Of a DNA stretch of 8,220 bases, positions 1 to 5,728 are shown piece after piece. The DNA comes from Bacillota bacterium (GTDB lineage: Bacteria > Bacillota_B > Desulfitobacteriia > Desulfitobacteriales > Desulfitobacteriaceae). The notes beneath the pieces were generated by a model. That model ran no database searches and was not told where the DNA came from. It saw nothing but the letters and a program-made list of their open reading frames with translations. Position 1 is the stretch's first letter. Each line of letters begins with the position of its first letter. The DNA lies in the NCBI GenBank assembly GCA_021779415.1, contig JAJYAS010000124.1, positions 1 to 8,220 on the forward strand, read 5' to 3'. Both the position numbers and the translations under genes were made by a program.

Positions 1-63
1 ATGTGGCCGTTCCGTGACCCGTATATGAAGAAAATGTTAAGACCTATGATAGACATCATCTGA
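1..63 (+). CDS. Small protein or 3' end of a gene starting upstream
   Basis: An open frame begins at the first base of the window with ATG and stops at TGA (61-63), giving at least 20 residues beginning MWPFRDPYMKK and ending in RPMIDII. The peptide is basic, aromatic and methionine-rich. No upstream sequence is visible, so I cannot tell whether the ATG is the true start or an internal methionine. A strong intrinsic terminator begins 11 bp after the stop, which supports a transcribed gene ending here. I do not recognise a family. Confidence 0.4.
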   Translation: MWPFRDPYMKKMLRPMIDII

Positions 64-73
64 TATAAACAAG

Positions 74-108
74 AAATAGGCCCAAGCAATTAAGCTAGGG
101 CCTATTTT
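74..108 (+). terminator. Rho-independent terminator of the gene ending at 63
   Basis: The arms AAATAGGCCC (74-83) and GGGCCTATTT (98-107) pair perfectly over 10 bp. The stem continues inward with AGC/GCT after one mismatch, around a short AATTAA loop, and the 3' arm ends in TTTT. Position and shape fit an intrinsic terminator. The A-rich 5' side gives it some capacity on the other strand too. Confidence 0.85.
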
Positions 109-178
109 CATACACGCAGGTTGAAGCAGTTGACCAATTATACCCCGACTTCCTGATATATTACTGATCCTATCATCG

Positions 179-227
179 TATTCCCGCCTCACCAAAAACA
201 CCCAATCCGGCAACAAACCATTCAAGA
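179..227 (+). repeat. Dispersed 49-bp direct repeat, copy 1
   Basis: This segment matches 6347-6395 in the same orientation at 47 of 49 positions (mismatches at 186 and 197), including 30 identical bases at 198-227. Similarity fades beyond both ends. On the reverse strand it reads LNGLLPDWVFLVRREY, against LNGLLPDWVSLVRWE and a stop in copy 2. It could be the tail of a small gene or mobile element dispersed in the genome. I cannot identify the element from two copies. Confidence 0.85.
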
Positions 228-290
228 AGCCGCCTGGTTTGCCCCTAGCCGTGTTTATTGGGGGCCAAGACGCTTCCTTCGCAACGCCGA

Positions 291-330
291 AGAACCTAAA
301 TCTCTAGTTTTCACTCATGCTTTAGGTTCT
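291..330. repeat. 10-bp perfect inverted repeat with 20-nt loop
   Basis: AGAACCTAAA (291-300) is the exact reverse complement of TTTAGGTTCT (321-330). No T-run follows on either strand, so it is a poor terminator. It lies about 40 bp upstream of the candidate promoter at 373-403, so an operator or an RNA stem is possible, but no function is shown. Confidence 0.7.
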
Positions 331-372
331 AAGTCAAAGAGTTTCGATTATGTAACGCTCTGAAAGGACAAA

Positions 373-403
373 TTGCATTTTTCCATTTTATTCATATTAT
401 ACT
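373..403 (+). promoter_or_regulatory. Candidate promoter of the mini-protein cluster (sigma-E/K-like -10)
   Basis: CATATTATA at 393-401 fits the CATANNNTA -10 element of the mother-cell sporulation factors sigma-E and sigma-K. A start near 408 would leave a short leader before the ribosome site. The -35 match is unclear. The same bases also hold a sigma-A-like TATACT (398-403), with TTGCAT (373-378) as a poor -35 at a long 19-bp spacing. The sporulation reading is favoured only because the genes downstream look like spore-associated mini-proteins. Confidence 0.4.
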
Positions 404-430
404 GTATTACTGGAAAGGGAGGAAATTCAA

Positions 431-553
431 ATGGCATTTGGTAACGTAGATGGAATAGCTGGCGGCTGTGACCACGGAAAAGGCTTTGGCGCAGGGATCG
501 CAGCAGTTGTAGTTATAATTCTTCTTCTGATCGCAATGGGAATAGTATTTTAA
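431..553 (+). CDS. YjcZ-like glycine-rich hydrophobic mini-protein (40 aa)
   Basis: The ATG at 431 follows a strong ribosome site, AAAGGGAGG, with good spacing, and the frame closes at TAA (551-553). The peptide begins MAFGNVDGIAGGCDHG, then has a glycine-rich linker and one predicted membrane segment at about residues 20-40 (GAGIAAVVVIILLLIAMGIVF minus its first residues) that runs to the C-terminus. This build, a polar Gly-rich head and a hydrophobic tail of about 20 residues, is that of the small YjcZ-type sporulation proteins of Bacillota, known from spores but with unsettled function. Membership is inferred from shape, not a database match. A Cys-Asp-His cluster (residues 13-15) sits before the membrane segment. 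It is the first of three small genes, 21 bp upstream of the next, whose C-terminus is clearly related. Confidence 0.8.
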   Translation: MAFGNVDGIAGGCDHGKGFGAGIAAVVVIILLLIAMGIVF

Positions 554-574
554 ATTAGAAAGGTGGAACTTCTT

Positions 575-802
575 ATGTACGGAATGGGTTATGGAGGAAT
601 GAGTGGAGTCGGCATGAGTCAAGGAATGAACCAAGGTGGAATGGTTCACGGTCAAATGGGCGGAGCATGTTATCACCCCCCTGTATGTTGCCCTCCCCCT
701 GTCGCCCCAGTGGCTGCTTATGGCGGTATTGGGCATGGCGTCGGTGTAGGAATTATTGCAGTTGCTATTTTGATTCTTATCGCTTTAGGTGTAATCTTCT
801 AA
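575..802 (+). CDS. Met/Gly/His-rich mini-protein with YjcZ-like membrane tail (75 aa)
   Basis: I chose the ATG at 575, preceded by AAAGGTGG with about 8 nt spacing. A GTG at 563 is in frame but overlaps that ribosome site. Residues 1-30 are built of glycine and methionine repeats (MYGMGYGG, GMSQGMNQGG, GQMGG). Then come CYHPPVCCPPPVAPV (about 32-46), a Gly-rich hinge, and a C-terminal membrane segment GIIAVAILILIALGVIF. The tail closely resembles that of the 40-residue protein upstream, which suggests duplication and divergence. Three cysteines, two histidines and many methionines could bind metal or form disulfides in a coat-like layer, but this is inference. It lies in the middle of an apparent three-gene operon. 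Confidence 0.8.
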   Translation: MYGMGYGGMSGVGMSQGMNQGGMVHGQMGGACYHPPVCCPPPVAPVAAYGGIGHGVGVGIIAVAILILIALGVIF

Positions 803-841
803 GAATAGATTCTTCATTATATTCGAAGGGTAGTTGATCTT

Positions 842-967
842 ATGTTTGGTTTTGGATTTCTTCCCCTTGCCCTGGGTTTTGGTTTAGGGGCTGCTGTAGC
901 GAGACCACGCTATTACCCATCTTCGTATCCCTATGCCTATGCACCGAGTCCCTACGGATGGTATTAG
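842..967 (+). CDS. Gly/Tyr/Pro-rich mini-protein (41 aa)
   Basis: The ATG at 842 follows GAAGGG (825-830), a somewhat distant but usable ribosome site, and the frame ends at TAG (965-967). The peptide has a hydrophobic Gly/Phe/Leu half (MFGFGFLPLALGFGLGAAVA), then an abrupt arginine-flanked RPRYYPSSYPYAYAPSPYGWY tail shortened here by one residue or so, which is rich in Tyr, Pro and Ser. Such tails occur in spore coat and cell-surface mini-proteins, where tyrosines can be cross-linked; that role is an inference. It sits 39 bp after the second mini-gene, and no terminator separates them. I do not recognise a named family. Confidence 0.7.
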   Translation: MFGFGFLPLALGFGLGAAVARPRYYPSSYPYAYAPSPYGWY

Positions 968-1074
968 TATCGGATTCACCTATAAGTCAATATAGTCAAA
1001 GATAAGCACGCTCAACGCTTTATTAGTTATCTTGTTATAATTCCTTCTCAATCTTATGTTAATATACGAAGTAA

Positions 1075-1098
1075 GGAGAGCTTAACGCTCTCCCCTTT
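1075..1098. terminator. Candidate bidirectional terminator between convergent operons
   Basis: GGAGAGC (1075-1081) and GCTCTCC (1087-1093) form a perfect 7-bp stem with a 5-nt loop, followed by CCTTT on the forward strand. The T-runs are short on both strands. It lies between the forward mini-protein genes (ending at 967) and the reverse DUF3006 gene (ending at 1151), where a shared terminator is expected. Confidence 0.5.
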
Positions 1099-1150
1099 AC
1101 ACCTTCCGCAAAAACAACTTACATACTAAACCGCCGGGTGTTAATCCTTC

Positions 1151-1363
1151 TTACTTCCACAAGTCATTCATCATTTGCTCTACCTCGGCTCTTCGCCGCT
1201 TAGTCTCTTCAAAATCAACTTCGTATTTGCCACTTACAAGTTTCAAAACATCGCCTTCTTTAGCGGTTACGGAAATATCGGTTTTAGGAATGTCTCTAAT
1301 TTCTTTGCCATCGACTTCGACTACCGCAAAGTCGCCTTCAAAACGGTCAATGATAAGTGCCAA
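1151..1363 (-). CDS. DUF3006 domain protein (70 aa)
   Basis: The product begins with the family signature LIIDRFEGDFAVVEVDGKE, continues with a DIPKTDI segment and an AKEGDVLKL segment, and ends in a charged helix (EETKRRRAEVEQMMNDLW). The length of 70 residues is normal for DUF3006, a small, probably beta-barrel domain of unknown function. It is often encoded next to ComEC-like MBL proteins. The start is TTG at 1363, set by a near-perfect ribosome site AAAGGAGGG (1370-1378) six bases away; no ATG fits. It lies 13 bp behind the zinc-ribbon gene, whose stop codon overlaps its ribosome site, so the two are probably translationally coupled. No MBL gene remains directly upstream. Confidence 0.88.
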   Translation of the reverse strand: MALIIDRFEGDFAVVEVDGKEIRDIPKTDISVTAKEGDVLKLVSGKYEVDFEETKRRRAEVEQMMNDLWK

Positions 1364-1369
1364 AAAAAT

Positions 1370-1378
1370 CCCTCCTTT
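1370..1378 (-). promoter_or_regulatory. Ribosome binding site deciding the TTG start of the DUF3006 gene
   Basis: On the reverse strand AAAGGAGGG precedes the TTG at 1363 by six bases. It overlaps the TAA stop of the upstream gene (1377-1379), a typical arrangement for translational coupling. Confidence 0.85.
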
Positions 1379-1748
1379 AATCAGGAGCGTTACAGCCCGT
1401 ATGATCAGGCTTGTAACCCCTTGCCTTTGCTTCCCGAAGCGTTAGCGGTATTTTACTCTTTGAAAGGTATCGGCAACCGTCCGTATGATAGTCTTTCCCA
1501 GTCTTGGTAATATAGACAATTTGGTCGTCATTAGAAGACGATGTAGGAGCGGGCCCTAGTATACATTTACCATAACGCGCCAACTCAACAGTGCAACCAT
1601 CAGTATTCACTTGATACCTGACGTTCACCCTACCTATGCTATTCACACTTGTCAATGTGCCTGGTACCTTAAGTCCGAAAAGATGCAGAGCTTCAAGGCG
1701 ATTTGCTGCGTTAACGGGCACGGTTATAGTCGCTTGTTGCAAAGCCAT
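1377..1748 (-). CDS. Short protein with C-terminal Ada-like zinc-ribbon domain (123 aa), possibly truncated
   Basis: Residues 77-122 form a recognisable domain, VYITKTGKDYHTDGCRYLSK followed by IPLTLREAKARGYKP, that commonly closes ComEC-like MBL proteins and thermonuclease-like proteins of Clostridia. The family usually ends in GYTPCxxCNP. Here it reads YKPDHTGCN, so candidate metal ligands are H88, C92, H116 and C119, with HxxC in place of CxxC. Residues 1-70 contain predicted beta-strands and two cysteines (C52, C62) and match no family I know. The MBL core itself is absent. An in-frame stop lies six codons upstream of the ATG and there is no good ribosome site, so the gene may be a 5'-truncated remnant or start elsewhere. 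It is coupled to DUF3006 downstream, as MBL genes usually are. Confidence 0.6.
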   Translation of the reverse strand: MALQQATITVPVNAANRLEALHLFGLKVPGTLTSVNSIGRVNVRYQVNTDGCTVELARYGKCILGPAPTSSSNDDQIVYITKTGKDYHTDGCRYLSKSKIPLTLREAKARGYKPDHTGCNAPD

Positions 1749-1909
1749 GAAGAAAGAGGCTTCTCAAAAGTTCAGTGAACTAATGAAAAGCCTAGTCAGA
1801 ACCATACCCCGCGGAAGTATGGATATCTTTTGTTCTATTGCGTTACCCTTTCGTTACCCCTGGCTGTCCATGGGAATCTAGATAACGTTCAAGTCGTTGG
1901 TATAAGCGG

Positions 1910-1931
1910 AATGTAAGGTTTACCTTACATT
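1910..1931. repeat. Perfect 10-bp-arm palindrome
   Basis: AATGTAAGGT (1910-1919) and ACCTTACATT (1922-1931) are exact reverse complements separated by two bases. GCGG (1906-1909) and CCGC (1935-1938) can extend the stem past a 3-nt bulge. With such a tight spacer it reads more like a dimeric operator than a terminator, and no T-run follows. Its regulator is unknown. Confidence 0.7.
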
Positions 1932-1958
1932 ATGCCGCCCATATTTTAATAGGAAGAA

Positions 1959-2043
1959 ACATCTTTCATTATGGTTTATGAAACGGCTTAAATCAAGGAA
2001 ATTCAAAGTTTTTTCATTTTTTCGCTGAGACATCTTTCATTAT
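1959..2043. repeat. 14-bp direct repeat, two copies 71 bp apart
   Basis: ACATCTTTCATTAT is found at 1959-1972 and again at 2030-2043. On the reverse strand both copies read ATAATGAAAGATGT and would start tiny frames (MKDVSSY and MKDVSAKK). No ribosome site precedes them, so the repeat itself is the safer description. Confidence 0.65.
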
Positions 2044-2066
2044 ATTTATTGTTTATATTTATTGTT
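2041..2066. repeat. 13-bp perfect tandem duplication
   Basis: TATATTTATTGTT occurs twice head to tail (2041-2053 and 2054-2066), followed by a T-run. The AT-rich duplication overlaps the end of the second 14-bp direct repeat. Slippage is the simplest origin. Confidence 0.7.
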
Positions 2067-2248
2067 TTTTACAGGATTGCGTTACCAAAAATGTTACCCG
2101 TCTCAAGCAGATATTCTATGTCCTTGCCTATCTTCAATATGAGATTGAACAACAGTCTGTATATACAACCTTTTGTTTATGGCGTCACTCTTGATTGAAC
2201 TGGAAGTCATATAACGTGAGAATCTCCACTCCAATTCCACTCATTCCC

Positions 2249-3346
2249 TCACCCAGCGTCCTTGAATTCCAGCCGTTCAATGAACCGCGTTAAATCCTGC
2301 AATAAATCCACATACGTTTCCCGATTCAGGTATCTTCCTTCTCGGTTAAACAAAAGGCGAAGGAGTGGTCGGGTTGGCATCTGAGTTGGTACAGCGATGA
2401 CCACTCCTATTTCGCCCGTGTTTAGGGTTACGATGGCATTCTCGGGATAGAGAATCAAACCTTTTTGAAAGGCTTGCACAACCTTCGGATTAAAGTCTTT
2501 CCCCGACCAGGCAAGAATCATTTCTAGAGCGTGATAGGGGGGCAAACCTTTGCGATAAGGTCGGTCAGCAGTCAAAGCTTCATAGACATCCGCAACAGCG
2601 ACGATTTGAGAATCCAAGTGAATCTCATTTTCTTTTAGTCCATATGGATATCCCTTGCCATTCCAACGTTCATGATGTTCTTTTACTGTAGCCACCACAC
2701 TCGCTAGCAAACGGGTATCTTTGAGCATTGCTTCACCCACTAATGGGTGCTTCTTAATAATAGAAAACTCCTCATCCGTTAAACTCCCAGGCTTATTCAA
2801 AATTTCTGGTGGCACATTCAGCTTTCCTAAGTCATGAAGAAGTGCTCCCAATGTCAAGAATTTAAGTCTTTTATCTTTGTATCCTAACTGAATTCCTGTA
2901 ATGGTTGACAATAATGCGACATTCAAGACATGCACAAACGTCCCATAATCATGTTGCCTAAATCTCTCCAAATCCATTCGGAAGGCATTAAAGTCCAAGT
3001 AGACATTCGGAGCTTGGAGTTCCTTTAGAATGGTTTCCACTAATGCAACTGTCTTTTCAATTTGTTCTACCCCAATAAGTTTCGCCTCATGATAAATGCT
3101 CCATAAGGAACCTACAAGTTTGATATAAACATCTTGCGGAAAGGCTTTGACACGCTTAGAGGCTGGCTCCAAATCTGTGTGATTTTGCAGGACGTATACC
3201 TCTCGTCCTTCCAGACGTTCCCGTATCCCTTCCGTTATCGGCATATCTTTCTGAAGCAACAGCATCCCAGTTGCGTCAAACAAATCCATACGTGCTGTCT
3301 TCTCTAAAGCTGAATTTGGTTGTATCCTTTCCATTACCAAATTCAT
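2249..3346 (-). CDS. HD-GYP domain protein, probable cyclic-di-GMP phosphodiesterase (365 aa)
   Basis: The HD-GYP family hydrolyses cyclic-di-GMP in the cytoplasm using a metal-bound active site. The full motif set is present: H139, the HD pair H171-D172 in LLHDLGKL, the KP-LT-E segment at 185-193, H200 in KKHPLVG, HHERWNGKGYP at 224-234 with the GYP signature, and VADVYEALTADRPYR at 251-265 with D253. Residues 1-130 form a helical N-terminal part of no family I recognise, and 300-365 form a beta-rich tail seen in many Bacillota HD-GYP proteins. There is no membrane segment or receiver domain. The ATG at 3346 has AAGGGG (3355-3360) at 8 nt. It lies 121 bp downstream of a chemoreceptor gene on the same strand with no obvious terminator between, so co-expression is likely. 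Activity is inferred from intact motifs. Confidence 0.93.
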   Translation of the reverse strand: MNLVMERIQPNSALEKTARMDLFDATGMLLLQKDMPITEGIRERLEGREVYVLQNHTDLEPASKRVKAFPQDVYIKLVGSLWSIYHEAKLIGVEQIEKTVALVETILKELQAPNVYLDFNAFRMDLERFRQHDYGTFVHVLNVALLSTITGIQLGYKDKRLKFLTLGALLHDLGKLNVPPEILNKPGSLTDEEFSIIKKHPLVGEAMLKDTRLLASVVATVKEHHERWNGKGYPYGLKENEIHLDSQIVAVADVYEALTADRPYRKGLPPYHALEMILAWSGKDFNPKVVQAFQKGLILYPENAIVTLNTGEIGVVIAVPTQMPTRPLLRLLFNREGRYLNRETYVDLLQDLTRFIERLEFKDAG

Positions 3347-3467
3347 GTCAAATACCCCTTCTTTCCCCTATAGACAAAATCTTCAACCCATGTAGGTGTC
3401 TTATTCCTTGTTCCTTAAGATAACTTCTTACACTAAATTAAACCGACCCGCATGATTGTCCCAACCA

Positions 3468-5192
3468 TTACACCTTAAATTTCCCCACCAACTCGCTGAG
3501 CTTCCCAGCTAACTCTGCTTGAGCCTGTGCTGAAGAATTCACCTGTTCTACGGCGGTTGTGGTTTGAGCAATACTTGTCGAGATTTCTTCTGAGCTTGAA
3601 GCGGATTCTTGGGCTGTAGCCGTCACGTTTTGAATAGCTGAACTAATTTGAAGGATGATATCGCTCATTGCATGCGTGGAAGAAGCTATTTCCTGTGACA
3701 TATCATTAACGAAATTGGAGTCTTCTTCGTATTGCACTCCCGTTTTGGCATAGGCTTCATAATCAGGTCTTACTTTCGTCTCGATGAAACCCAACAATTC
3801 CTGAGTATTCAGCATCAGATTATCAAAGGCGACTTGCACATCGGTAATCACCTGGTGAATATTCCCTACCGCTAATTGAGACTGTTCAGCCAACTTTCGA
3901 ACCTCATCTGCAACGACCGCAAAGCCACGTCCTGCTTCCCCTGCTCGGGCCGCTTCAATACTGGCATTGAGGGATAATAGATTTGTTTGTACGGCAATAC
4001 TGCCAATCGTCTCTGCCATGACCTTGATTTCTTCGACGACTTTCGCATCTTCTAAGGCTTGATTGACCTTATTTTCCTTATCTTTATAGATTGTTTCTGC
4101 TTCATCAACAGCCCTTGTCCCTCTTGTTTTGACTTCGCTGGCTCGTTCCTTAATTACCGACGCATTGCCCTGACCTTCATCCGCTTTATCGGTCAGTTTT
4201 CTGGTAAATTCTTGCATCTCTAACGTCGAAGCTCCCACTTCTTCTGTACTGGCACTTAGTTCTTCCGAGCCTTGAGCGATTTGTTCCGTAGACTGTTGGA
4301 TAATCTGCATACTTGCCGAAAGTTCCTCCATGGTCGCGGAAAGTTCTTCGGAATGTGCGTTCATAACTTGGCAACTGTCGATTATTTCCGAAACCATTTC
4401 CTTCATATTCCCTGTTGCTTTATTGATGGATAAACCTAATTGTCCAAGTTCATCTTGACCATAAATTGTGAGTTGTCGCGTCAGGTCTCCCTCGCTTAGA
4501 GCCTCCGCCAGACTGACTATATTCCCTAACCGACGTGTCAGATTACGAGATAAATATAAGCCAATGATTAAGGCTAAAGCGAGGCTCAATCCAATTAGAC
4601 TGAGCATAATCACACGGGTATGTACGTAAATATTTTGATTGCTGGCTTCCCGTTGGCTGGCTTCTTGCTCACTGATTGAGATTAATTTATCGAGATTTAC
4701 CAACGTCTTGTCACTGGCTTGTAAAGCCAGCTCCAATAATGTTCCAGCTTCAAGAACTTTTCCTTCCTCCACCTGTTGGATTATCTTCGTTCGGTTATCA
4801 CGATAATCCGCTTGACTATTTTTAAAGTCATTATATAATTGCGTTTCCGTTGAAGAGAGTGTGTTGCCGAAGGCTTTTTCATAATCCAGCTCATTCTTAT
4901 TGTTGTTCTCAGAATCCACCGTTATTTGTTGTTTTAAAGCCTGTTGCTTGGTTTTATCCGTGGTGTAATAGAAGAGTATGGTTGAACAGCGATTTTGCTG
5001 AAAATTCGTACGCATGAGGTTCAAGTCATTAATTGCTATAAGGTCATCTGCATAAATCAAACTTCCATCATTGTTGATGATTGCTAAGTCTCTGACCCCT
5101 ATGTATCCAACCAAGCCAACTAAGCATGCAAGGATAAGGAACCCTGCTGTTATTTTCACTTTCCATTTAACGTTGTTCATGAAATTCACCAT
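3468..5192 (-). CDS. Methyl-accepting chemotaxis protein (574 aa)
   Basis: This is a classical transmembrane chemoreceptor. Numbered from the chosen start, it has a first membrane segment at about 13-32, an extracytoplasmic helical sensor of roughly 160 residues (four-helix-bundle type by appearance), a second membrane segment at about 194-214, a HAMP domain at about 215-268, and a long coiled-coil signalling domain. The CheA/CheW-binding hairpin tip is textbook: [19 protein letters not shown], then [16 protein letters not shown] (about 404-438). There is no CheR/CheB pentapeptide at the C-terminus (GKFKV). I prefer the ATG at 5192, or the GTG next to it, because AGGGGG (5197-5202) precedes it; an in-frame ATG at 5216 would add eight residues but has no ribosome site. 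The ligand cannot be predicted. The HD-GYP gene follows. Confidence 0.95.
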   Translation of the reverse strand: MVNFMNNVKWKVKITAGFLILACLVGLVGYIGVRDLAIINNDGSLIYADDLIAINDLNLMRTNFQQNRCSTILFYYTTDKTKQQALKQQITVDSENNNKNELDYEKAFGNTLSSTETQLYNDFKNSQADYRDNRTKIIQQVEEGKVLEAGTLLELALQASDKTLVNLDKLISISEQEASQREASNQNIYVHTRVIMLSLIGLSLALALIIGLYLSRNLTRRLGNIVSLAEALSEGDLTRQLTIYGQDELGQLGLSINKATGNMKEMVSEIIDSCQVMNAHSEELSATMEELSASMQIIQQSTEQIAQGSEELSASTEEVGASTLEMQEFTRKLTDKADEGQGNASVIKERASEVKTRGTRAVDEAETIYKDKENKVNQALEDAKVVEEIKVMAETIGSIAVQTNLLSLNASIEAARAGEAGRGFAVVADEVRKLAEQSQLAVGNIHQVITDVQVAFDNLMLNTQELLGFIETKVRPDYEAYAKTGVQYEEDSNFVNDMSQEIASSTHAMSDIILQISSAIQNVTATAQESASSSEEISTSIAQTTTAVEQVNSSAQAQAELAGKLSELVGKFKV

Positions 5193-5308
5193 TATACCCC
5201 CTGCAAAATTCCTCATATTACTAACTTTTACACCACTTCATATAATACGCTTTAATAATATATAATCCTACAATATATTTCTGTCATATTTCGACCTTTT
5301 TCTCAGTA

Positions 5309-5617
5309 ATGACCCATCCCTTAGCAACCTGTTATATTCTCTTTATTCTTTTGGCCTATTTTCGCCGAGTAAATGCCTATGAATCTCTTGATGGCTTATT
5401 TATTGAAATCAAAGACGAACCTATTGAGAAAAATGCAGCGGAACGACTTTGGGAATTATTTGATGAGTTGCTACAAGTGGTGATCACCAGCCTCGCCAAG
5501 TCTGGTTTAGTGGACATTTTGGAATTTAGGAATTCCGCTGAATATGAGTATTTGAAAGAGCTATTCGAGAATTCTTTTCTTTATAACCCGCTACAAGCCC
5601 TCGAAAAGGCCAGTTAA
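5309..5617 (+). pseudogene. Unrecognised open frame without ribosome site, probable 5'-truncated gene (102 codons)
   Basis: From ATG at 5309 to TAA at 5615-5617 the frame encodes a hydrophobic start (ATCYILFILLAYF) followed by an acidic, helical, coding-like body: IEIKDEPIEKNAAERLWELF at about 32-51 and EYEYLKELFENSF near the end. No Shine-Dalgarno precedes 5309; the bases before it are pyrimidine-rich. The same frame is open upstream to a TAA at 5243 but holds no start there. I see no good internal start. The simplest reading is the 3' part of a gene whose 5' end was lost, perhaps by rearrangement next to the chemoreceptor promoter. A leaderless or weakly expressed real gene is possible. The family is unknown. 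Confidence 0.45.
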
Positions 5618-5685
5618 TTGGTAATAATGGACTACAATGACAGACTGAAATTACCAAGATATTTAAGTAATTAGGATTTAGAGGG

Positions 5686-5725
5686 GTGCAAAGCGGCTTC
5701 AGTTATAACTGAAGCCGCTTTGCAC
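5686..5725. terminator. 40-bp perfect palindrome, likely bidirectional terminator
   Basis: The 20-bp arms 5686-5705 and 5706-5725 are exact reverse complements with no spacer. The core AAAGCGGCTTCAG/CTGAAGCCGCTTT would fold into a very stable hairpin with a TTATAA turn. It lies between the convergent frames ending at 5617 (forward) and 5729 (reverse), where a shared terminator is expected. The flanking T-runs are only three long before GCAC, so an imperfect terminator or a palindromic insertion also fits. Confidence 0.7.
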
Positions 5726-5728
5726 TAT

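Larger units (their letters stand above)
64..430. other. Intergenic region with terminator, dispersed repeat, inverted repeats and promoter
   Basis: No convincing gene lies here. The stretch holds, in order, a rho-independent terminator (74-108), copy 1 of a 49-bp dispersed repeat (179-227), small stems such as CTTCG/CGAAG (277-281/288-292), a 10-bp perfect inverted repeat (291-300/321-330) and the candidate promoter of the mini-protein cluster (373-403). The reverse strand stays open in one frame across much of this stretch, reading GLLPDWVFLVRREY over the repeat. It has no ATG or ribosome site and runs through the terminator hairpin, so I read it as a relic or chance. Confidence 0.6.
1837..2099 (+). 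repeat. Two paired GTTACC motif clusters
   Basis: GTTACC occurs at 1842-1847, 1853-1858, 2081-2086 and 2093-2098. Each pair is spaced 11 or 12 bp, about one helical turn, and both pairs start with the same 11-mer ATTGCGTTACC (1837-1847 and 2076-2086). They could be binding sites or the shared end of a decayed repeated sequence. Confidence 0.55.
1749..2248. other. 500-bp repeat-rich region without a convincing gene
   Basis: All six frames are broken by stops. What can be seen is two pairs of GTTACC motifs, a 20-22 bp palindrome (1910-1931), a 14-bp direct repeat (1959-1972 and 2030-2043) and a 13-bp tandem duplication (2041-2066). Short reverse-strand segments look weakly coding: LYQRLERYLDSHGQPGVTKG at about 1848-1907 and DIEYLLETGNIFGNAIL at about 2072-2122. 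Each lacks a start, so they may be decayed gene fragments. The region separates the HD-GYP gene from the zinc-ribbon gene, both on the reverse strand, so it should hold the promoter of the latter. Confidence 0.6.

Noticed and set aside
407..736. Reverse-strand open frame of 109 codons
   Set aside because: It lies opposite the first two mini-protein genes, which have proper ribosome sites and recognisable composition. Its product is low-complexity His/Ser/Tyr with no ribosome site.
1175..1510. Forward open frames overlapping the DUF3006 and zinc-ribbon genes
   Set aside because: They are antisense shadows of two genes supported by family signatures and coupled ribosome sites.
1636..1881. Forward open frame of 81 codons
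   Set aside because: It is antisense to the 5' part of the zinc-ribbon gene and shows no ribosome site or recognisable domain.
1959..2043. CRISPR-like repeat spacing
   Set aside because: There are only two 14-bp copies, no repeated unit of 23-40 bp, and no cas genes.
3347..3467. Possible cyclic-di-GMP riboswitch or terminator between the chemoreceptor and HD-GYP genes
   Set aside because: I found no conserved riboswitch core and only a weak TCTTA/TAAGA stem.
4186..4374. Second reverse-strand frame inside the chemoreceptor gene
   Set aside because: It is an alternative frame within the well-supported chemoreceptor signalling domain.
5618..5657. 8-bp inverted repeat TTGGTAAT/ATTACCAA after the frame ending at 5617
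   Set aside because: The stem is short and AT-rich with a 24-nt loop and no T-run, so chance is likely.
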